The notes beneath the pieces are model-generated. The model worked only from the letters and a program-made list of their open reading frames with translations. It had not been told where the DNA came from and did no database searches. The position numbers and the translations under genes were made by a program. From Aquamicrobium lusatiense (lineage in GTDB: Bacteria > Pseudomonadota > Alphaproteobacteria > Rhizobiales > Rhizobiaceae), in assembly GCF_014201615.1 (NCBI RefSeq), contig NZ_JACHEU010000007.1:1-64000 (forward strand): DNA of 64,000 bases, given 5' to 3'. Below, one piece after another: positions 8,848 through 18,288 of the stretch (positions are counted from its first letter, which is position 1; each line of letters starts with the position of its first letter).

Positions 8848-10278
8848 TTAACTGTCTCCGTAGCCGACCATACCCTTGACCTCGAGAAATTCCTCGAGAC
8901 CGAAGATGCCATATTCCCTTCCGTTACCTGATTGCTTGTAGCCACCGAACGGGCCGTTTGAATCGACCGGCGCATAGTTGATGAGAACGCTGCCTGCCCG
9001 GATGCGGCGCGCGACAGCGCGCGCTCTGTCGAGATCACGAGACTGAACGTAGCCAGTCAGGCCGTAAACAGTATCGTTGGCTATCTCAATCGCGTGATCC
9101 TCGTCGCGGTAACCAACAATAGAAAGCACAGGGCCGAAGATTTCCTCGCGTTCAATGCGCATTCCGGTCTTAACATCGGCGAACACAGTTGGCCGGACAT
9201 AGTATCCCTTACTGAGATCCGCAGGTCGGCCCGGACCCCCGGCAACCAGGCGCGCGCCCTGCTCAATGCCTGAGCGGATCAGGGCCTGAATTTTTTCGAA
9301 CTGCGTTTTACTGATCACGGGACCGAGATCGGTTTCGGGCGCGTTTGGATCGCCAACGCGTAGTCCGTTCGCTGCATCGGCTGCGATCTGCGCGGCGCGA
9401 GCCATCTGCGATTGCGGCACGAGCATACGCGTCGGTGCCGAGCAGGACTGACCGGAGTTTCGCATGCAGGCCAGCGTGCCGCGTCGTACCGCATCTTCGA
9501 AATCGACGTCCGGCAGCAGAATGTTGGGCGCCTTGCCGCCGAGTTCCAACGTAACACGTTTGATCGTGCCTGCTGCAGCCCGCGATACGGCGACACCGGC
9601 CCGCGTCGATCCGGTCAGGGACATCATATCGACGTCGGGATGCGCGCTAAGGGCCTCGCCGACTTCCTCGCCCGAACCGTTTACAAGGTTGAACACCCCG
9701 GCTGGAACGCCCGCCTCATGCAGAACTTCGGTAAAAGCGATACCGCTGAGTGGTGACAGCTCGCTTGGCTTGAGCACCATTGTGCAGCCAGCAGCCAACG
9801 CGGGCAGCACCTTGCAGACTATCTGATTGATCGGCCAGTTCCATGGCGTGATGAGCCCTGCGACGCCTATCGGTTCACGTCGAACCATTGTGGTGCCATT
9901 GAGCATCTCGAAGGTATAAGCTTCGAGAACTTCTATCATCTTCTTGAGATGTCCTTGCCCCGTTCCGGCCTGCGCATTTCGCGCGAACCCGATGGGGGCA
10001 CCCATCTCTGAGGAGATCAGATCGCCGATCCTCATCTGGTGATCCTGATAGACCTCCAGTATTCGCCGCAGGAGCGTCAGGCGTTCATCCTTGGAAGTGA
10101 CCGAAAACGCAACGAATGCACGCCGTGCTGCAGCCACGGCGCGGTCAACATCGGCGGAGCCGCCAGCAGCGATTTCCGCTATTGATTCTTCTGTAGCTGG
10201 ATTGATGACCTGTATCCGGCCCGCACCTATCGGCGCGACCCATTGGCCGTCGATATAGAATTTCAGCAAGTTCGACAT
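8848..10278 (-). CDS. Aldehyde dehydrogenase family protein
   Basis: The 476-residue NAD(P)-dependent dehydrogenase starts at ATG 10278 with AGGAGG four bases before. Visible motifs are TPWNWPINQIVCKVLPALAAG (Asn transition-state residue), the catalytic general base region VTLELGGKAPNILL, and the nucleophile segment RNSGQSCSAPTRML with catalytic Cys. EREEIFGPVLSIVGY is also present. It is the first gene of the minus-strand operon and probably oxidises the aldehyde released after amine oxidation or ring opening by downstream enzymes. It is divergent from a LysR regulator 131 bases away. Confidence 0.94.
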   Translation of the reverse strand: MSNLLKFYIDGQWVAPIGAGRIQVINPATEESIAEIAAGGSADVDRAVAAARRAFVAFSVTSKDERLTLLRRILEVYQDHQMRIGDLISSEMGAPIGFARNAQAGTGQGHLKKMIEVLEAYTFEMLNGTTMVRREPIGVAGLITPWNWPINQIVCKVLPALAAGCTMVLKPSELSPLSGIAFTEVLHEAGVPAGVFNLVNGSGEEVGEALSAHPDVDMMSLTGSTRAGVAVSRAAAGTIKRVTLELGGKAPNILLPDVDFEDAVRRGTLACMRNSGQSCSAPTRMLVPQSQMARAAQIAADAANGLRVGDPNAPETDLGPVISKTQFEKIQALIRSGIEQGARLVAGGPGRPADLSKGYYVRPTVFADVKTGMRIEREEIFGPVLSIVGYRDEDHAIEIANDTVYGLTGYVQSRDLDRARAVARRIRAGSVLINYAPVDSNGPFGGYKQSGNGREYGIFGLEEFLEVKGMVGYGDS

Positions 10279-10409
10279 CCAGCCTCCTCGCGTAGCTGGC
10301 CTAAGGGTTCGGCCACGCAATGTGACTATACGGTTGCAAACGACCGAAGATCAGTCAAACTAAAACTTCTGGACTTTTGTTCAGTTGAATCGAACATGCC
10401 GAGGGCCTC

Positions 10410-11318
10410 ATGCTGAGCATCACAAATTTGCGAACTCTTATATTTGTGGCCGATTGCGGGGGAATTCGACCCGCTGCGGAACGGCTCGGCCGAACGCCAT
10501 CTGCCGTATCCATGGGCCTCAAGCAGCTTGAGGACGCGGTGGGCTCGGCGCTATTTGAGCAGGATCGCAAATCGCATCTCACAAAGGTAGGCGAGTTTAC
10601 AGTTGAGACCGCGCGTGACGTGTTGAAGCACTACGATAATTCATGTGCGAGCATTCGCGCTTTCGCGCGCCACGAGGTCAGCCGCTGTACTGTGGCTTCG
10701 GTAACGTCTTTTGCGGGGACAGTTCTTCCCGAGGCGATATTCCGCGTGAAGAGCAGATGGACCAATTTCGAGGCAATGGTCCGGGAGGTTCATTCAACAA
10801 GGATGGCCGATACGGTGGCCGATGGACTCGTAGATGTCGGCTTTGGCCGCATCACCGTCACACGCCCCGATGTCGAAGCAACGCCGTTGATGCATGACCG
10901 CTACGCCCTTGTTTGCCGAGAAGACCATCGCTTCGTCGATCTGGGACGACCTATCCGGTGGGAAGACCTCGCAGACGACGATTTTATCGGCAACGAAAGC
11001 TATGATAGCCACACTTGCGAGGGCTTGAACCGCATGCACGACAATGCCCGGTTCCATGTGTCGAGTGCGTCGTCAGCTTTCGCCCTTGTCACGGCCAGAG
11101 TCGGCGTAACCGTCCTCCCCCAGCTCGCAAGCCAGATCGCTCCGCGGGGGATCAGGTTCGTCCCGCTCGAGGACAAGACTGCCTCGCGGGTGGTCGCTGT
11201 ATATATACGCCGCGGCAAAAAGCTCTCCCCCGCGACACGAATGTTGATCGAAACCACGCAAGCTTTGCTGGTTGAATGGGCAGCCGACCTCGAAATCACA
11301 CGAGTACGGAACAGCTAG
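10410..11318 (+). CDS. LysR-family transcriptional regulator
   Basis: The 302-residue protein has an N-terminal winged helix-turn-helix (LRTLIFVADCGGIRPAAERL then PSAVSMGLKQLEDAVGSALF, residues about 5-55). A LysR substrate-binding domain follows. It is transcribed away from the aldehyde dehydrogenase operon, the usual arrangement for a LysR activator of the neighbouring operon. The 131-base intergenic region should hold its site, but I could not single out a convincing T-N11-A box. The stop overlaps the end of an IS481 transposase remnant by four bases, so an insertion occurred immediately at the 3' end. Confidence 0.93.
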   Translation: MLSITNLRTLIFVADCGGIRPAAERLGRTPSAVSMGLKQLEDAVGSALFEQDRKSHLTKVGEFTVETARDVLKHYDNSCASIRAFARHEVSRCTVASVTSFAGTVLPEAIFRVKSRWTNFEAMVREVHSTRMADTVADGLVDVGFGRITVTRPDVEATPLMHDRYALVCREDHRFVDLGRPIRWEDLADDDFIGNESYDSHTCEGLNRMHDNARFHVSSASSAFALVTARVGVTVLPQLASQIAPRGIRFVPLEDKTASRVVAVYIRRGKKLSPATRMLIETTQALLVEWAADLEITRVRNS

Positions 11319-11478
11319 GTGTTCTGCCCCGGGATCTGGTGGATCGGGTTGAGGATTGATCGATCCGGCTCTGAGGACCAGATCTTGCAGATGTATTCGT
11401 ATGGTGTGAAGCCTTTTAGATTCTGCAGTCTGCGTGCAAACTTGTATGCCGCCATGAAGTCGGCGAGATGCCATGCCC
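11315..11478 (-). pseudogene. IS481-family transposase C-terminal remnant
   Basis: The minus strand encodes AWHLADFMAAYKFARRLQNL, then GFTPYEYICKIWSSEPDRSI ending NPIHQIPGQNT and a stop at 11315. This is the typical C-terminus of IS481-type transposases. Everything upstream of this tail is missing and the frame runs into unrelated sequence and then the IS6 remnant. Confidence 0.85.
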
Positions 11479-11552
11479 GATGGGGGCATCTGTGCAGCAC
11501 TGATCTTGTCAGGTGCAGAATGGACGGTTGCAAGGCATAGGACATCTGCCCA

Positions 11553-11702
11553 GCAGCATGAGCGTGTGGGCCAGATACCAGCGCACGCACAGCAGGATCA
11601 CTGATCGATCAAGGTGCCGGCCTTTGAACATGAAATCGGTTTCTGAAGTGGCGTCGACCTCATGCCATCCCTCCATTGCCGAAAAATTTTGCAACACAAC
11701 CG
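11553..11702 (-). pseudogene. IS6-family transposase 5' end remnant with terminal repeat
   Basis: Near 11679-11702 the minus strand has TTGCAAAATTTTTCGGCAAT, the characteristic end of IS6/IS26-type elements. It is followed by a coding start giving DFMFKGRHLDRSVILLCVRW, the N-terminus of their transposase. The frame is lost after about 35 residues, where it abuts the IS481 fragment. The remaining 190 bases up to the ATPase gene at 11890 show nothing recognisable. Confidence 0.8.
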
Positions 11703-11889
11703 CGCGGTCTGACGCTTGTCACGGCAGGGTGACGACATCAAACCCGACACGCGACGCCCTGCGGGGCGCGCGCGCCGAAATCAACAACGCCCCGACTGGC
11801 ACCACAAAGTCGGCAGTCCTTGCGAAATCAATGAGAAGCACCAACTGAGCACATGTTTCGATGCCGCTGTTAAGAGAAAAGCTGCAACT

Positions 11890-12912
11890 TCAAACGTTCT
11901 GACCGCTTCCGAAGCCGATTGCAGCTTTGTTGGCATCAAAGCGATAAATGCTGTTCTCCCGCGGAGACACGTGAATTGTCCGGCCCGCGACAAGCTCTTC
12001 ATTCAGCGATGTCCTGAGTGTCAGGATCTCGCCCTTGTCGAGGGTAAGATACGCAACGGTTTCCGCTCCCAGATGCTCGGTCCTGTCTATACGGCCCTGC
12101 CATTTCCCGCTTGTGGTCGACCATTCCACGGCTTCCGGTCTGACTCCTATGGTATGAGCGCCGTAGAGGTCGGCTTTTTGTCCCTCGATGAAATTCATTT
12201 TGGGAGAGCCGATAAAACCGGCCACGAAAAGATTTGCCGGCCGCCGATAGAGTTCGAGAGGGGTGGCGAACTGCTCAATCCGCCCAGCGTTCATCACCGC
12301 GATGCGATCGGCCATGGTCATGGCCTCGACCTGGTCATGGGTCACATAGATCATCGTGCTGCCCAGCCGTTTGTGCAGGTCCGAAATCTCCATGCGCATG
12401 CTCACCCGCAAAGCCGCATCCAGATTGGAGAGCGGTTCGTCGAAAAGAAAGCCGGTCGGCTGCCGGATAATGGCGCGTCCGATGGCCACGCGCTGGCGCT
12501 GTCCACCCGACAGGGCGCGGGGCCGACGCTCCAGATAAGGCAGGAGATCGAGGCTCGTTGCCACCTCCTGCACGCGCTTCCTGATAAGATCGGCTTTTTC
12601 TCCTGCCATTTTGAGCGGAAAGGCAATGTTCTGATAGACGGTCATATGGGGATAGAGCGCATATGACTGGAAAACCATCGAGAGCTTGCGCTGTGCCGGC
12701 GAGGTTTTGGTCACATCCTGCCCGTCGATCACTATCCGCCCGCCGGTCGGCTCTTCGAGCCCCGCTATCAGGCGCAGAAGTGTGGACTTGCCGCACCCGG
12801 AAGGGCCAACGAAGACAACGAACTCCCCGTCCCCGATCTCAAGGTTTGCATCGGGAATGACGATCTGGCTGCCGAACGCTTTCTTCAGGCTCTCAAGCTT
12901 GATCGAACCCAT
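11890..12912 (-). CDS. Sugar/polyol ABC transporter ATP-binding protein (SmoK/UgpC type)
   Basis: The 340-residue ATPase has an N-terminal nucleotide-binding domain (Walker [10 protein letters not shown], signature LSGGQRQR, Walker [13 protein letters not shown], switch YVTHDQVEA). The C-terminal regulatory OB/TOBE domain begins near residue 240. This architecture is that of MalK/UgpC/SmoK carbohydrate importers. It is the last gene of the operon headed by gluconokinase, 12 bases after the second permease gene. Confidence 0.94.
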   Translation of the reverse strand: MGSIKLESLKKAFGSQIVIPDANLEIGDGEFVVFVGPSGCGKSTLLRLIAGLEEPTGGRIVIDGQDVTKTSPAQRKLSMVFQSYALYPHMTVYQNIAFPLKMAGEKADLIRKRVQEVATSLDLLPYLERRPRALSGGQRQRVAIGRAIIRQPTGFLFDEPLSNLDAALRVSMRMEISDLHKRLGSTMIYVTHDQVEAMTMADRIAVMNAGRIEQFATPLELYRRPANLFVAGFIGSPKMNFIEGQKADLYGAHTIGVRPEAVEWSTTSGKWQGRIDRTEHLGAETVAYLTLDKGEILTLRTSLNEELVAGRTIHVSPRENSIYRFDANKAAIGFGSGQNV

Positions 12913-12923
12913 TACATTTTCTC

Positions 12924-13754
12924 CTACTTGACGGCGCCGAAGGTCAGGCCGCGGACGAGCTGTTTCTGGCTTATCCAGCCGACCACAAGAATCGGGAGTA
13001 TGGCCAGCGTGGATGCGGCGGAAAGCTTTGCCCAGAACAGACCCTGCGGGCTGGAATAAGACGCGATAAAGGCCGTCAGGGGGGCTGCTTTGACCGCCGT
13101 CAGGCTGAGGGTCCAGAACGATTCATTCCACGCCAGAATGATATTGAGAAGCATTGTGGAGGCGACGCCGGGCAGGCTCATCGGCAGAAGCACATAAACG
13201 AGCTCCTTCAGGGTCGTCGCTCCGTCCATTCGGGCAGCTTCCAGTATATCCGAAGGTATTTCCCTGAAATATGTGTAGAGCATCCAGACCATGATCGGCA
13301 GGTTGCCGATCAGCAGGATCAGCGTGATCCCGACGAGATTGTCCAGCAGGCCAACGCTTTTGAAGATCAGAAAAATCGGAACGAGAGCGCCTACAGCCGG
13401 CATCATCTTGGTCGAAAGCATCCACATCAGAACATGACGGGTTCCGCGCCCGGGCTGAAACGCCATCGACCACGCTGCGGGAATGGCGACCATCATGCCC
13501 AGTATCGTGGAGCCCAGTGATATGATGACCGAATTGAGGAAGTGGCTGAAATATTCGGATCGTTCCTGGACCTGAAAGTAGTTTTCAAGGGTCCATCCTT
13601 CGGGCCAGAAGGCGGGCGGGAAGGCGATTGCCTCCACCTCTGTCTTGAAGCTTGTGAGCACCGTCCACAGGATCGGAAAAAACAGCAGCAGCGCCACCAG
13701 CCAGCCAAGGCCGGTCGTGGCGGCCCTTACCATGACGTCACGACGATGTTTCAT
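12924..13754 (-). CDS. Sugar/polyol ABC transporter permease (SmoG/MalG type)
   Basis: The 276-residue membrane protein has about six helices and the MalG-class EAA loop [21 protein letters not shown], which docks on the ATPase. The first helix [21 protein letters not shown] follows a short cationic N-terminus. It lies directly after the MalF-type permease gene and is co-transcribed. Substrate class is inferred from the SmoE-like binding protein upstream. Confidence 0.93.
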   Translation of the reverse strand: MKHRRDVMVRAATTGLGWLVALLLFFPILWTVLTSFKTEVEAIAFPPAFWPEGWTLENYFQVQERSEYFSHFLNSVIISLGSTILGMMVAIPAAWSMAFQPGRGTRHVLMWMLSTKMMPAVGALVPIFLIFKSVGLLDNLVGITLILLIGNLPIMVWMLYTYFREIPSDILEAARMDGATTLKELVYVLLPMSLPGVASTMLLNIILAWNESFWTLSLTAVKAAPLTAFIASYSSPQGLFWAKLSAASTLAILPILVVGWISQKQLVRGLTFGAVK

Positions 13755-13765
13755 CGCATCATTCC

Positions 13766-14638
13766 TCAGGCTGTCAGGTTCCGTCCGGCAAGACGGATCG
13801 CAAAAATGGCGACGATGTTGGCAAGAACGACAGCGATGATCGCACCGGCCGAGGCCGCGCCGACATCAAACTGCATGAGCGCCTGCACATAGATCAGATA
13901 GGGAAGATTGGTCGACGCATAGCCCGGTCCTCCGCTGGTGGTCACGAAGATCTCGGCGAAAATGGCCAGAATGAAGATTGTTTCGATCAGGATGACGACG
14001 GTGATCGCCCGACCCAGATGCGGCAGGATGATGTAGATGAAACGGTCGAACGGACCCGCGCCGTCCATGCGTGCCGCTTCCTGCTGCTCATGATCGAGCG
14101 ACTGCAATGCCGTCAGGAAAATCAGCGTGGCGAACGGCAGCCACTGCCAAGCGACGATGAGAATGATCGAGAGCAGCGGATAGTTGCTCAGCCATTCCAC
14201 CGGCGGCAGTCCGAGCTTCATGGCAATCCAGGCAAATATGCCATAGCCGGGATGCATCAACATGTTCTTCCAGACCAGAGCTGAAACCGTAGGCATGACA
14301 AAAAACGGCGCGATCATCAGAAGACGCGCAATGCCTCTTCCCCACATGGGCTGGTCGAAAAGCAGCCCCAGAAGAATACCGCCAATGACCGTGATGGCCA
14401 GAACCCCGCCTACCAGCAGGAGCGTGTTGATGATCGCCTGCAGGAATGCGGGATCTGTCAGAAAAAACTCGTAGTTGCTCAATCCCGCGAACCCGCCAAG
14501 CGTGGGGTTCATGAAATTGTAGAACCGGAAAGACAGCCACAGGGTCGTTGCCAGCGGTACGATCATGCCCACGATCAGCAGCAGCACCGACGGTGCCAAT
14601 GCAATCCGGGCTGTTCTTTTCATCTGGTAACCAGCCAT
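13766..14638 (-). CDS. Sugar/polyol ABC transporter permease (SmoF/MalF type)
   Basis: The 290-residue membrane protein has six predicted helices, beginning IALAPSVLLLIVGMIVPLAT. The MalF-class EAA loop [21 protein letters not shown] is present. It pairs with the permease encoded 11 bases downstream. A strong stem-loop separates it from the binding-protein gene upstream, fitting higher expression of the latter. Confidence 0.93.
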   Translation of the reverse strand: MAGYQMKRTARIALAPSVLLLIVGMIVPLATTLWLSFRFYNFMNPTLGGFAGLSNYEFFLTDPAFLQAIINTLLLVGGVLAITVIGGILLGLLFDQPMWGRGIARLLMIAPFFVMPTVSALVWKNMLMHPGYGIFAWIAMKLGLPPVEWLSNYPLLSIILIVAWQWLPFATLIFLTALQSLDHEQQEAARMDGAGPFDRFIYIILPHLGRAITVVILIETIFILAIFAEIFVTTSGGPGYASTNLPYLIYVQALMQFDVGAASAGAIIAVVLANIVAIFAIRLAGRNLTA

Positions 14639-14700
14639 TGCTCATCCACTCCTGTGGTGCTTCTTGACCTGCCGCAAAACTTAGCCTGCGGCGGGGCGCT

Positions 14701-14730
14701 GCGGCCGGAAATCACCGGATTCCCGGCCGC
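14701..14730. other. Stem-loop between binding-protein and permease genes
   Basis: GCGGCCGG at the left is inverted at the right (CCGGCCGC) with partly paired bases inside. It lies in the transcript between smoE-like and smoF-like genes. Such hairpins commonly stabilise the upstream binding-protein message, which is an inference here. Confidence 0.55.
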
Positions 14731-14741
14731 CCGCAAATTTA

Positions 14742-16064
14742 CTACTTCTTGTAGTAGCCGGCCCGCTCCATCGTGCGTTCCGCGTAGGCCTGTGATTCCT
14801 GAAGAGCCTCGTCCGCAGTTTTGCTGCCACTCAAAGCGGCGGCGATGTTCTGTCCGATGGTGGTGCCGAGTGCCTGGAATTCGGCGATGTCGATGAAGCC
14901 GGCGCCGGTGTAGGGCACTTCATTGACGGTGGGCTTTGTCGGGTTCACTGCCGAGATGGCGGCCAGTACCTTGTCCGCAAAAGGCTCGGCGACATTCTGG
15001 TATTCCGGCAGGGCATAAGTCGACTTGCGCGTACCCGAAGGAGCAAGAAGCCAGCCCTCGCGCTCACCAACGAGACGAGCATATTCCTTTGAGGTGGCCC
15101 ATTCGATGAACTTCTTTGCAGCCGCAGCATTGTCGGTCACGCTTGCCGGGATAGCGAGAGCCCAGGCCCCGCTCCAGCCGGCAGCCTGCGGATTCTTGTC
15201 CGTAACCGGGAATGGCGCAAAGCCGGTGGTGTCTGAAACCTGCGATTCCTTCGGGTCGAGGAGGTAACCGGCCGTCACGGTCGCGTCGATCCACATGCCG
15301 CACTTGCCGCTGCTGAAAAGGACACGATTTTCATTGTAGCCGTTCGTCGCGGCGCCGACCGGTCCTGCTTTCTTCATCACATCCAGATACCAGTCCATAG
15401 CCTGACGCCACGGTTCGCTGGTCAGGCGTGGCTTCCATTCCATGTCAAACCACTCACCACCCAGTGCGGAAACGAAGGTTGTGATGAGCGGCGTGTTTTC
15501 GCCCCAGCCCGGCTTGCCCCGCAGGCAGATACCATTGATGCCGTTCTCCCGGTCCGTGATCTTTTCAGCGAAACCCGCGAGATCATCGAGTGTTGGCTTT
15601 TCGGGCATCGTGATGCCCGCCTTCTCGAAAAGATCCTTGCGGTAGAAAGTGATGAGGCTCTCACCGTAGAAGGGAGCTCCATACATAACCCCGTCGACCG
15701 AAAGGCTCTGGCGCGTGGCCGGGATGAAGTCGTCATAGTCGTAGCTGGCGCTGAAATCGTCCAGCTTCGTCAGCCATCCCATCTTCGCCCAAAGCTGGGT
15801 CTGATAGGAATTCACCGAAATGACGTCATACTGCCCCGCCTTGGTGGCGATGTCGGCGGCAAGCCTTTCACGCAAGGTGTTTTCTTCGAGAACCACCCAG
15901 CGCAGTTTGATGCCGGTCTGATCTTCGAACTCCTTCGACAATTTCTGCATGATGATCATGTCGCCATTGTTGACGGTCGCGATCACAATCTCTTCTGCTG
16001 AAGCAGATGACACCGCTCCACCCAAAGCAAGTGCAGCGCCGAACGCAATAATAGACTTACGCAT
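14742..16064 (-). CDS. Polyol-type ABC transporter substrate-binding protein (SmoE/MtlE-like)
   Basis: The start is ATG 16064 behind AAGGAGGAAATAGCA. The 440-residue protein has a signal peptide (KSIIAFGAALALGGAVSSASA). The mature part begins EEIVIATVNNGDMIIMQKLS, strongly reminiscent of the sorbitol/mannitol binding protein SmoE/MtlE. Further shared segments are GINGICLRGKPGWGEN, CGMWIDATV and VNEVPYTGAGF. It captures its ligand in the periplasm for the two permeases and ATPase downstream. Because the operon encodes gluconokinase and an amidase but no polyol dehydrogenase, the ligand may be a sugar acid derivative rather than sorbitol or mannitol. Confidence 0.92.
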   Translation of the reverse strand: MRKSIIAFGAALALGGAVSSASAEEIVIATVNNGDMIIMQKLSKEFEDQTGIKLRWVVLEENTLRERLAADIATKAGQYDVISVNSYQTQLWAKMGWLTKLDDFSASYDYDDFIPATRQSLSVDGVMYGAPFYGESLITFYRKDLFEKAGITMPEKPTLDDLAGFAEKITDRENGINGICLRGKPGWGENTPLITTFVSALGGEWFDMEWKPRLTSEPWRQAMDWYLDVMKKAGPVGAATNGYNENRVLFSSGKCGMWIDATVTAGYLLDPKESQVSDTTGFAPFPVTDKNPQAAGWSGAWALAIPASVTDNAAAAKKFIEWATSKEYARLVGEREGWLLAPSGTRKSTYALPEYQNVAEPFADKVLAAISAVNPTKPTVNEVPYTGAGFIDIAEFQALGTTIGQNIAAALSGSKTADEALQESQAYAERTMERAGYYKK

Positions 16065-16182
16065 TGCTATTTCCTCCTTGTTATCCGGTTTCCTGACCGG
16101 TCCCACCTCACCGAGGTCGCCGACACGCTGTCGCACGACTTCCCGACACGAACCTGAAGGGCCCGTAACTTTCACGTCCTTC

Positions 16183-17613
16183 TCAGGACAGGCTGCTTCC
16201 TGCCGCGAACTGTGGATCAACCGGCGTCGGCAGCACGACATGCCGTTCAATCGTTTCCGCAGCGGCCAGCAGGCGCTCTTCCTCGAATTGCGAGGCCATC
16301 AGCTGAACGCCCATCGGCACTCCGTCCACGAGACCGGTCGGCACAGCCATGGAAGGCAGGCCAAGCAGCGGCGGCACGTGCAATGGCGACAGCTCAAGAA
16401 CCATTTCTTCGGTGAGCGCGACCGGCCGGTCGTAGAAATCGGCAGGCTGCGGCTTACGCCATGCTGTGGGCGTCAGCACGATCGGATAGGTTTCCATGAA
16501 CAGGAGCCATTCGCGAATGATCGTGGTGCGTCGCGCCAACCCTTCACGGAACTGTTCGAAATCGATGTGCGGCGTGGCCGCAAGCAAGGCATGTGCTTCG
16601 TTTATTTCCTCAGGCGGCGCATGCGCTTCGATCTGATCCAGCATATGCCGGCGGATTTCGTGGATGAGCAGACGATCCCGCAGAGCCGAGGCTTCGGCGA
16701 AGCGGGGCAGTGCAATTTCCTCCACTTCATAGCCGGCCTTCTGCAGCCAGGATGCAGCCTGGCGGACAGCCGTGACAACCTCAGCGTCCTTTTCGACGCC
16801 GGGCAGCTCCGTCAACACCGCAACCTTGCATGGCGAAGAAGCGCCAGCGCGGCTTACAGGCTCGTGCACCGACCACGGGTCGCGCGGATCGTGGCCCGAC
16901 ATTGCCCACAATGCCGTACGCAGATCGCCGGCCGAACGGGCAAAAGGCCCGTTTACCACCGCCAGCTGCGACATGATCGGCAGATCGGCAGGCGAAGTGC
17001 CGCTGAAATGCGCAACGCGACCGAAGGTGGGACGAATTCCCGAGATTCCGCAGCAATAGGCCGGATAGCGGATCGACCCCCCGCTGTCATTGCCATGCGC
17101 GAGAGGCACCATGCCCGTAGCGACGGAAACCGCCGCGCCACCGCTGGAGCCACCCGGCGACACGGTCTTGTCCCATGGATTGAGTGTGCGCCCATAGAGC
17201 TTGTTGTTGGTGAACAGGCCGAAGGACAGCGCAGGTGTATTGGTTCTGCCGACGACAATGGCGCCCGCCGCCCGCCACTTCTGCACCAGCGGCGAATCCT
17301 CCGTGGCGATGCGGTCTGCAAAGGCAGCCACGCCATTGGTCGTCGCCCTGCCCGCGACGTCGATGTTCACCTTTATGGTGACAGGCACACCGTGCAGGGC
17401 TCCGGCTTCTTCCCCCCGCATGAGTGCGGCATCCGCCCGACGCGCATCCGACCGCGCCTGCTCTTCCATGAGGTCAACGACCGCATTGACGGCAGGATTG
17501 ACCTGCGCAATGCGCGCCAGACAACTTTCCATAACCTCACTGCAGGAGACCTTCTTCTCCCGTATTGCGGCAGCCGTCTCGCGCGCGCCCCAGCGCCAGA
17601 TATCATCACTCAT
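16183..17613 (-). CDS. Amidase (amidase signature family)
   Basis: The 476-residue enzyme starts at ATG 17613 with AGGAGG upstream and only four bases after the gluconokinase stop. The Ser-cisSer-Lys triad is visible: Lys in [14 protein letters not shown], the Gly/Ser-rich [11 protein letters not shown], and the nucleophile region [12 protein letters not shown]. Family members hydrolyse carboxamides. Most form part of degradative pathways, and the sequence does not look like GatA because it is in an isolated catabolic operon. Coupling to gluconokinase suggests its acid product is a sugar acid. Confidence 0.92.
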   Translation of the reverse strand: MSDDIWRWGARETAAAIREKKVSCSEVMESCLARIAQVNPAVNAVVDLMEEQARSDARRADAALMRGEEAGALHGVPVTIKVNIDVAGRATTNGVAAFADRIATEDSPLVQKWRAAGAIVVGRTNTPALSFGLFTNNKLYGRTLNPWDKTVSPGGSSGGAAVSVATGMVPLAHGNDSGGSIRYPAYCCGISGIRPTFGRVAHFSGTSPADLPIMSQLAVVNGPFARSAGDLRTALWAMSGHDPRDPWSVHEPVSRAGASSPCKVAVLTELPGVEKDAEVVTAVRQAASWLQKAGYEVEEIALPRFAEASALRDRLLIHEIRRHMLDQIEAHAPPEEINEAHALLAATPHIDFEQFREGLARRTTIIREWLLFMETYPIVLTPTAWRKPQPADFYDRPVALTEEMVLELSPLHVPPLLGLPSMAVPTGLVDGVPMGVQLMASQFEEERLLAAAETIERHVVLPTPVDPQFAAGSSLS

Positions 17614-17617
17614 GAGA

Positions 17618-18178
17618 TCACGCCTCCTCAGCCGGCCCGTGTCCGACAAGTTGCACGGCCCTTGCCACGATCTGCGCCTGGCTGCCGTCTATCGACAGCG
17701 CCGCGCCCTCCTCATCGGCCTGCGGCGGCTCAAGCGTGGCAAGCTGACTGTCCAGCAACTCGACCGGCATGAAATGCGTCTGCCGCTCGGCCAGACGGGC
17801 CCGGATCAACTCCATCGGCCCCGACAGATGAATGATAAACAGAGGTGACAGCATCTGGCGCAGTACATCCCTGTAGCTGCGCTTCAGCGCGGAGCAGGCG
17901 ATGACGACGGGTCCGCCGGTTCGCTCCATGGCGATGATTGCAGATTCTGCAACCGCTTGCAGCCATGGCCAGCGATGTGCATCGGTTAAAGGCTCGCGAT
18001 CTGACATCCGGCGTATGTTCTCCGCAGGATGGAAATCGTCCGCCTCCACGAAGCAGCCGCCAATCTTGTCGGCCAATGCCTTTCCAATCGTCGATTTTCC
18101 GGCACCACTGACACCCATGATAAGGATGTAGCGGGCTTTGCTGTCTGCAACAGTGATGCCTGGCAGCGTCATGCCCAC
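17618..18178 (-). CDS. gntK: Gluconokinase
   Basis: A GTG start at 18178 has AAGGAG six bases upstream and gives 186 residues; an in-frame ATG follows at 18172. The P-loop GVSGAGKSTIGKALA lies near residue 20, followed by VEADDFHPAENIRRM and CSALKRSYRDVLR, all typical of GntK-type kinases. It phosphorylates gluconate to 6-phosphogluconate for the Entner-Doudoroff or pentose phosphate routes. It is the promoter-proximal gene of the amidase/importer operon and is divergent from a LacI-family regulator. Confidence 0.93.
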   Translation of the reverse strand: MGMTLPGITVADSKARYILIMGVSGAGKSTIGKALADKIGGCFVEADDFHPAENIRRMSDREPLTDAHRWPWLQAVAESAIIAMERTGGPVVIACSALKRSYRDVLRQMLSPLFIIHLSGPMELIRARLAERQTHFMPVELLDSQLATLEPPQADEEGAALSIDGSQAQIVARAVQLVGHGPAEEA

Positions 18179-18214
18179 GCAAATCTCCTTCGACGAACTC
18201 GGTCTCATTTGTGA

Positions 18215-18236
18215 ATGTAAGCGCTTGCATTGTCAA
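18215..18236 (-). promoter_or_regulatory. LacI-type operator inside the gluconokinase promoter
   Basis: Bases 18215-18230 read ATGTAAGCGCTTGCAT, a 16-bp palindrome with one mismatch and the central AAGCGCTT of LacI/GntR-family operators. On the minus strand TTGACA (18236-18231) directly abuts it as a -35 box, so the operator fills the spacer. The -10 is weak. Repression by the adjacent LacI-family protein is inferred. Confidence 0.7.
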
Positions 18237-18288
18237 CACGCCTTTTCAAAATCGAAAATCGATGCCACAACCTCAGCCGAGGTGACGG

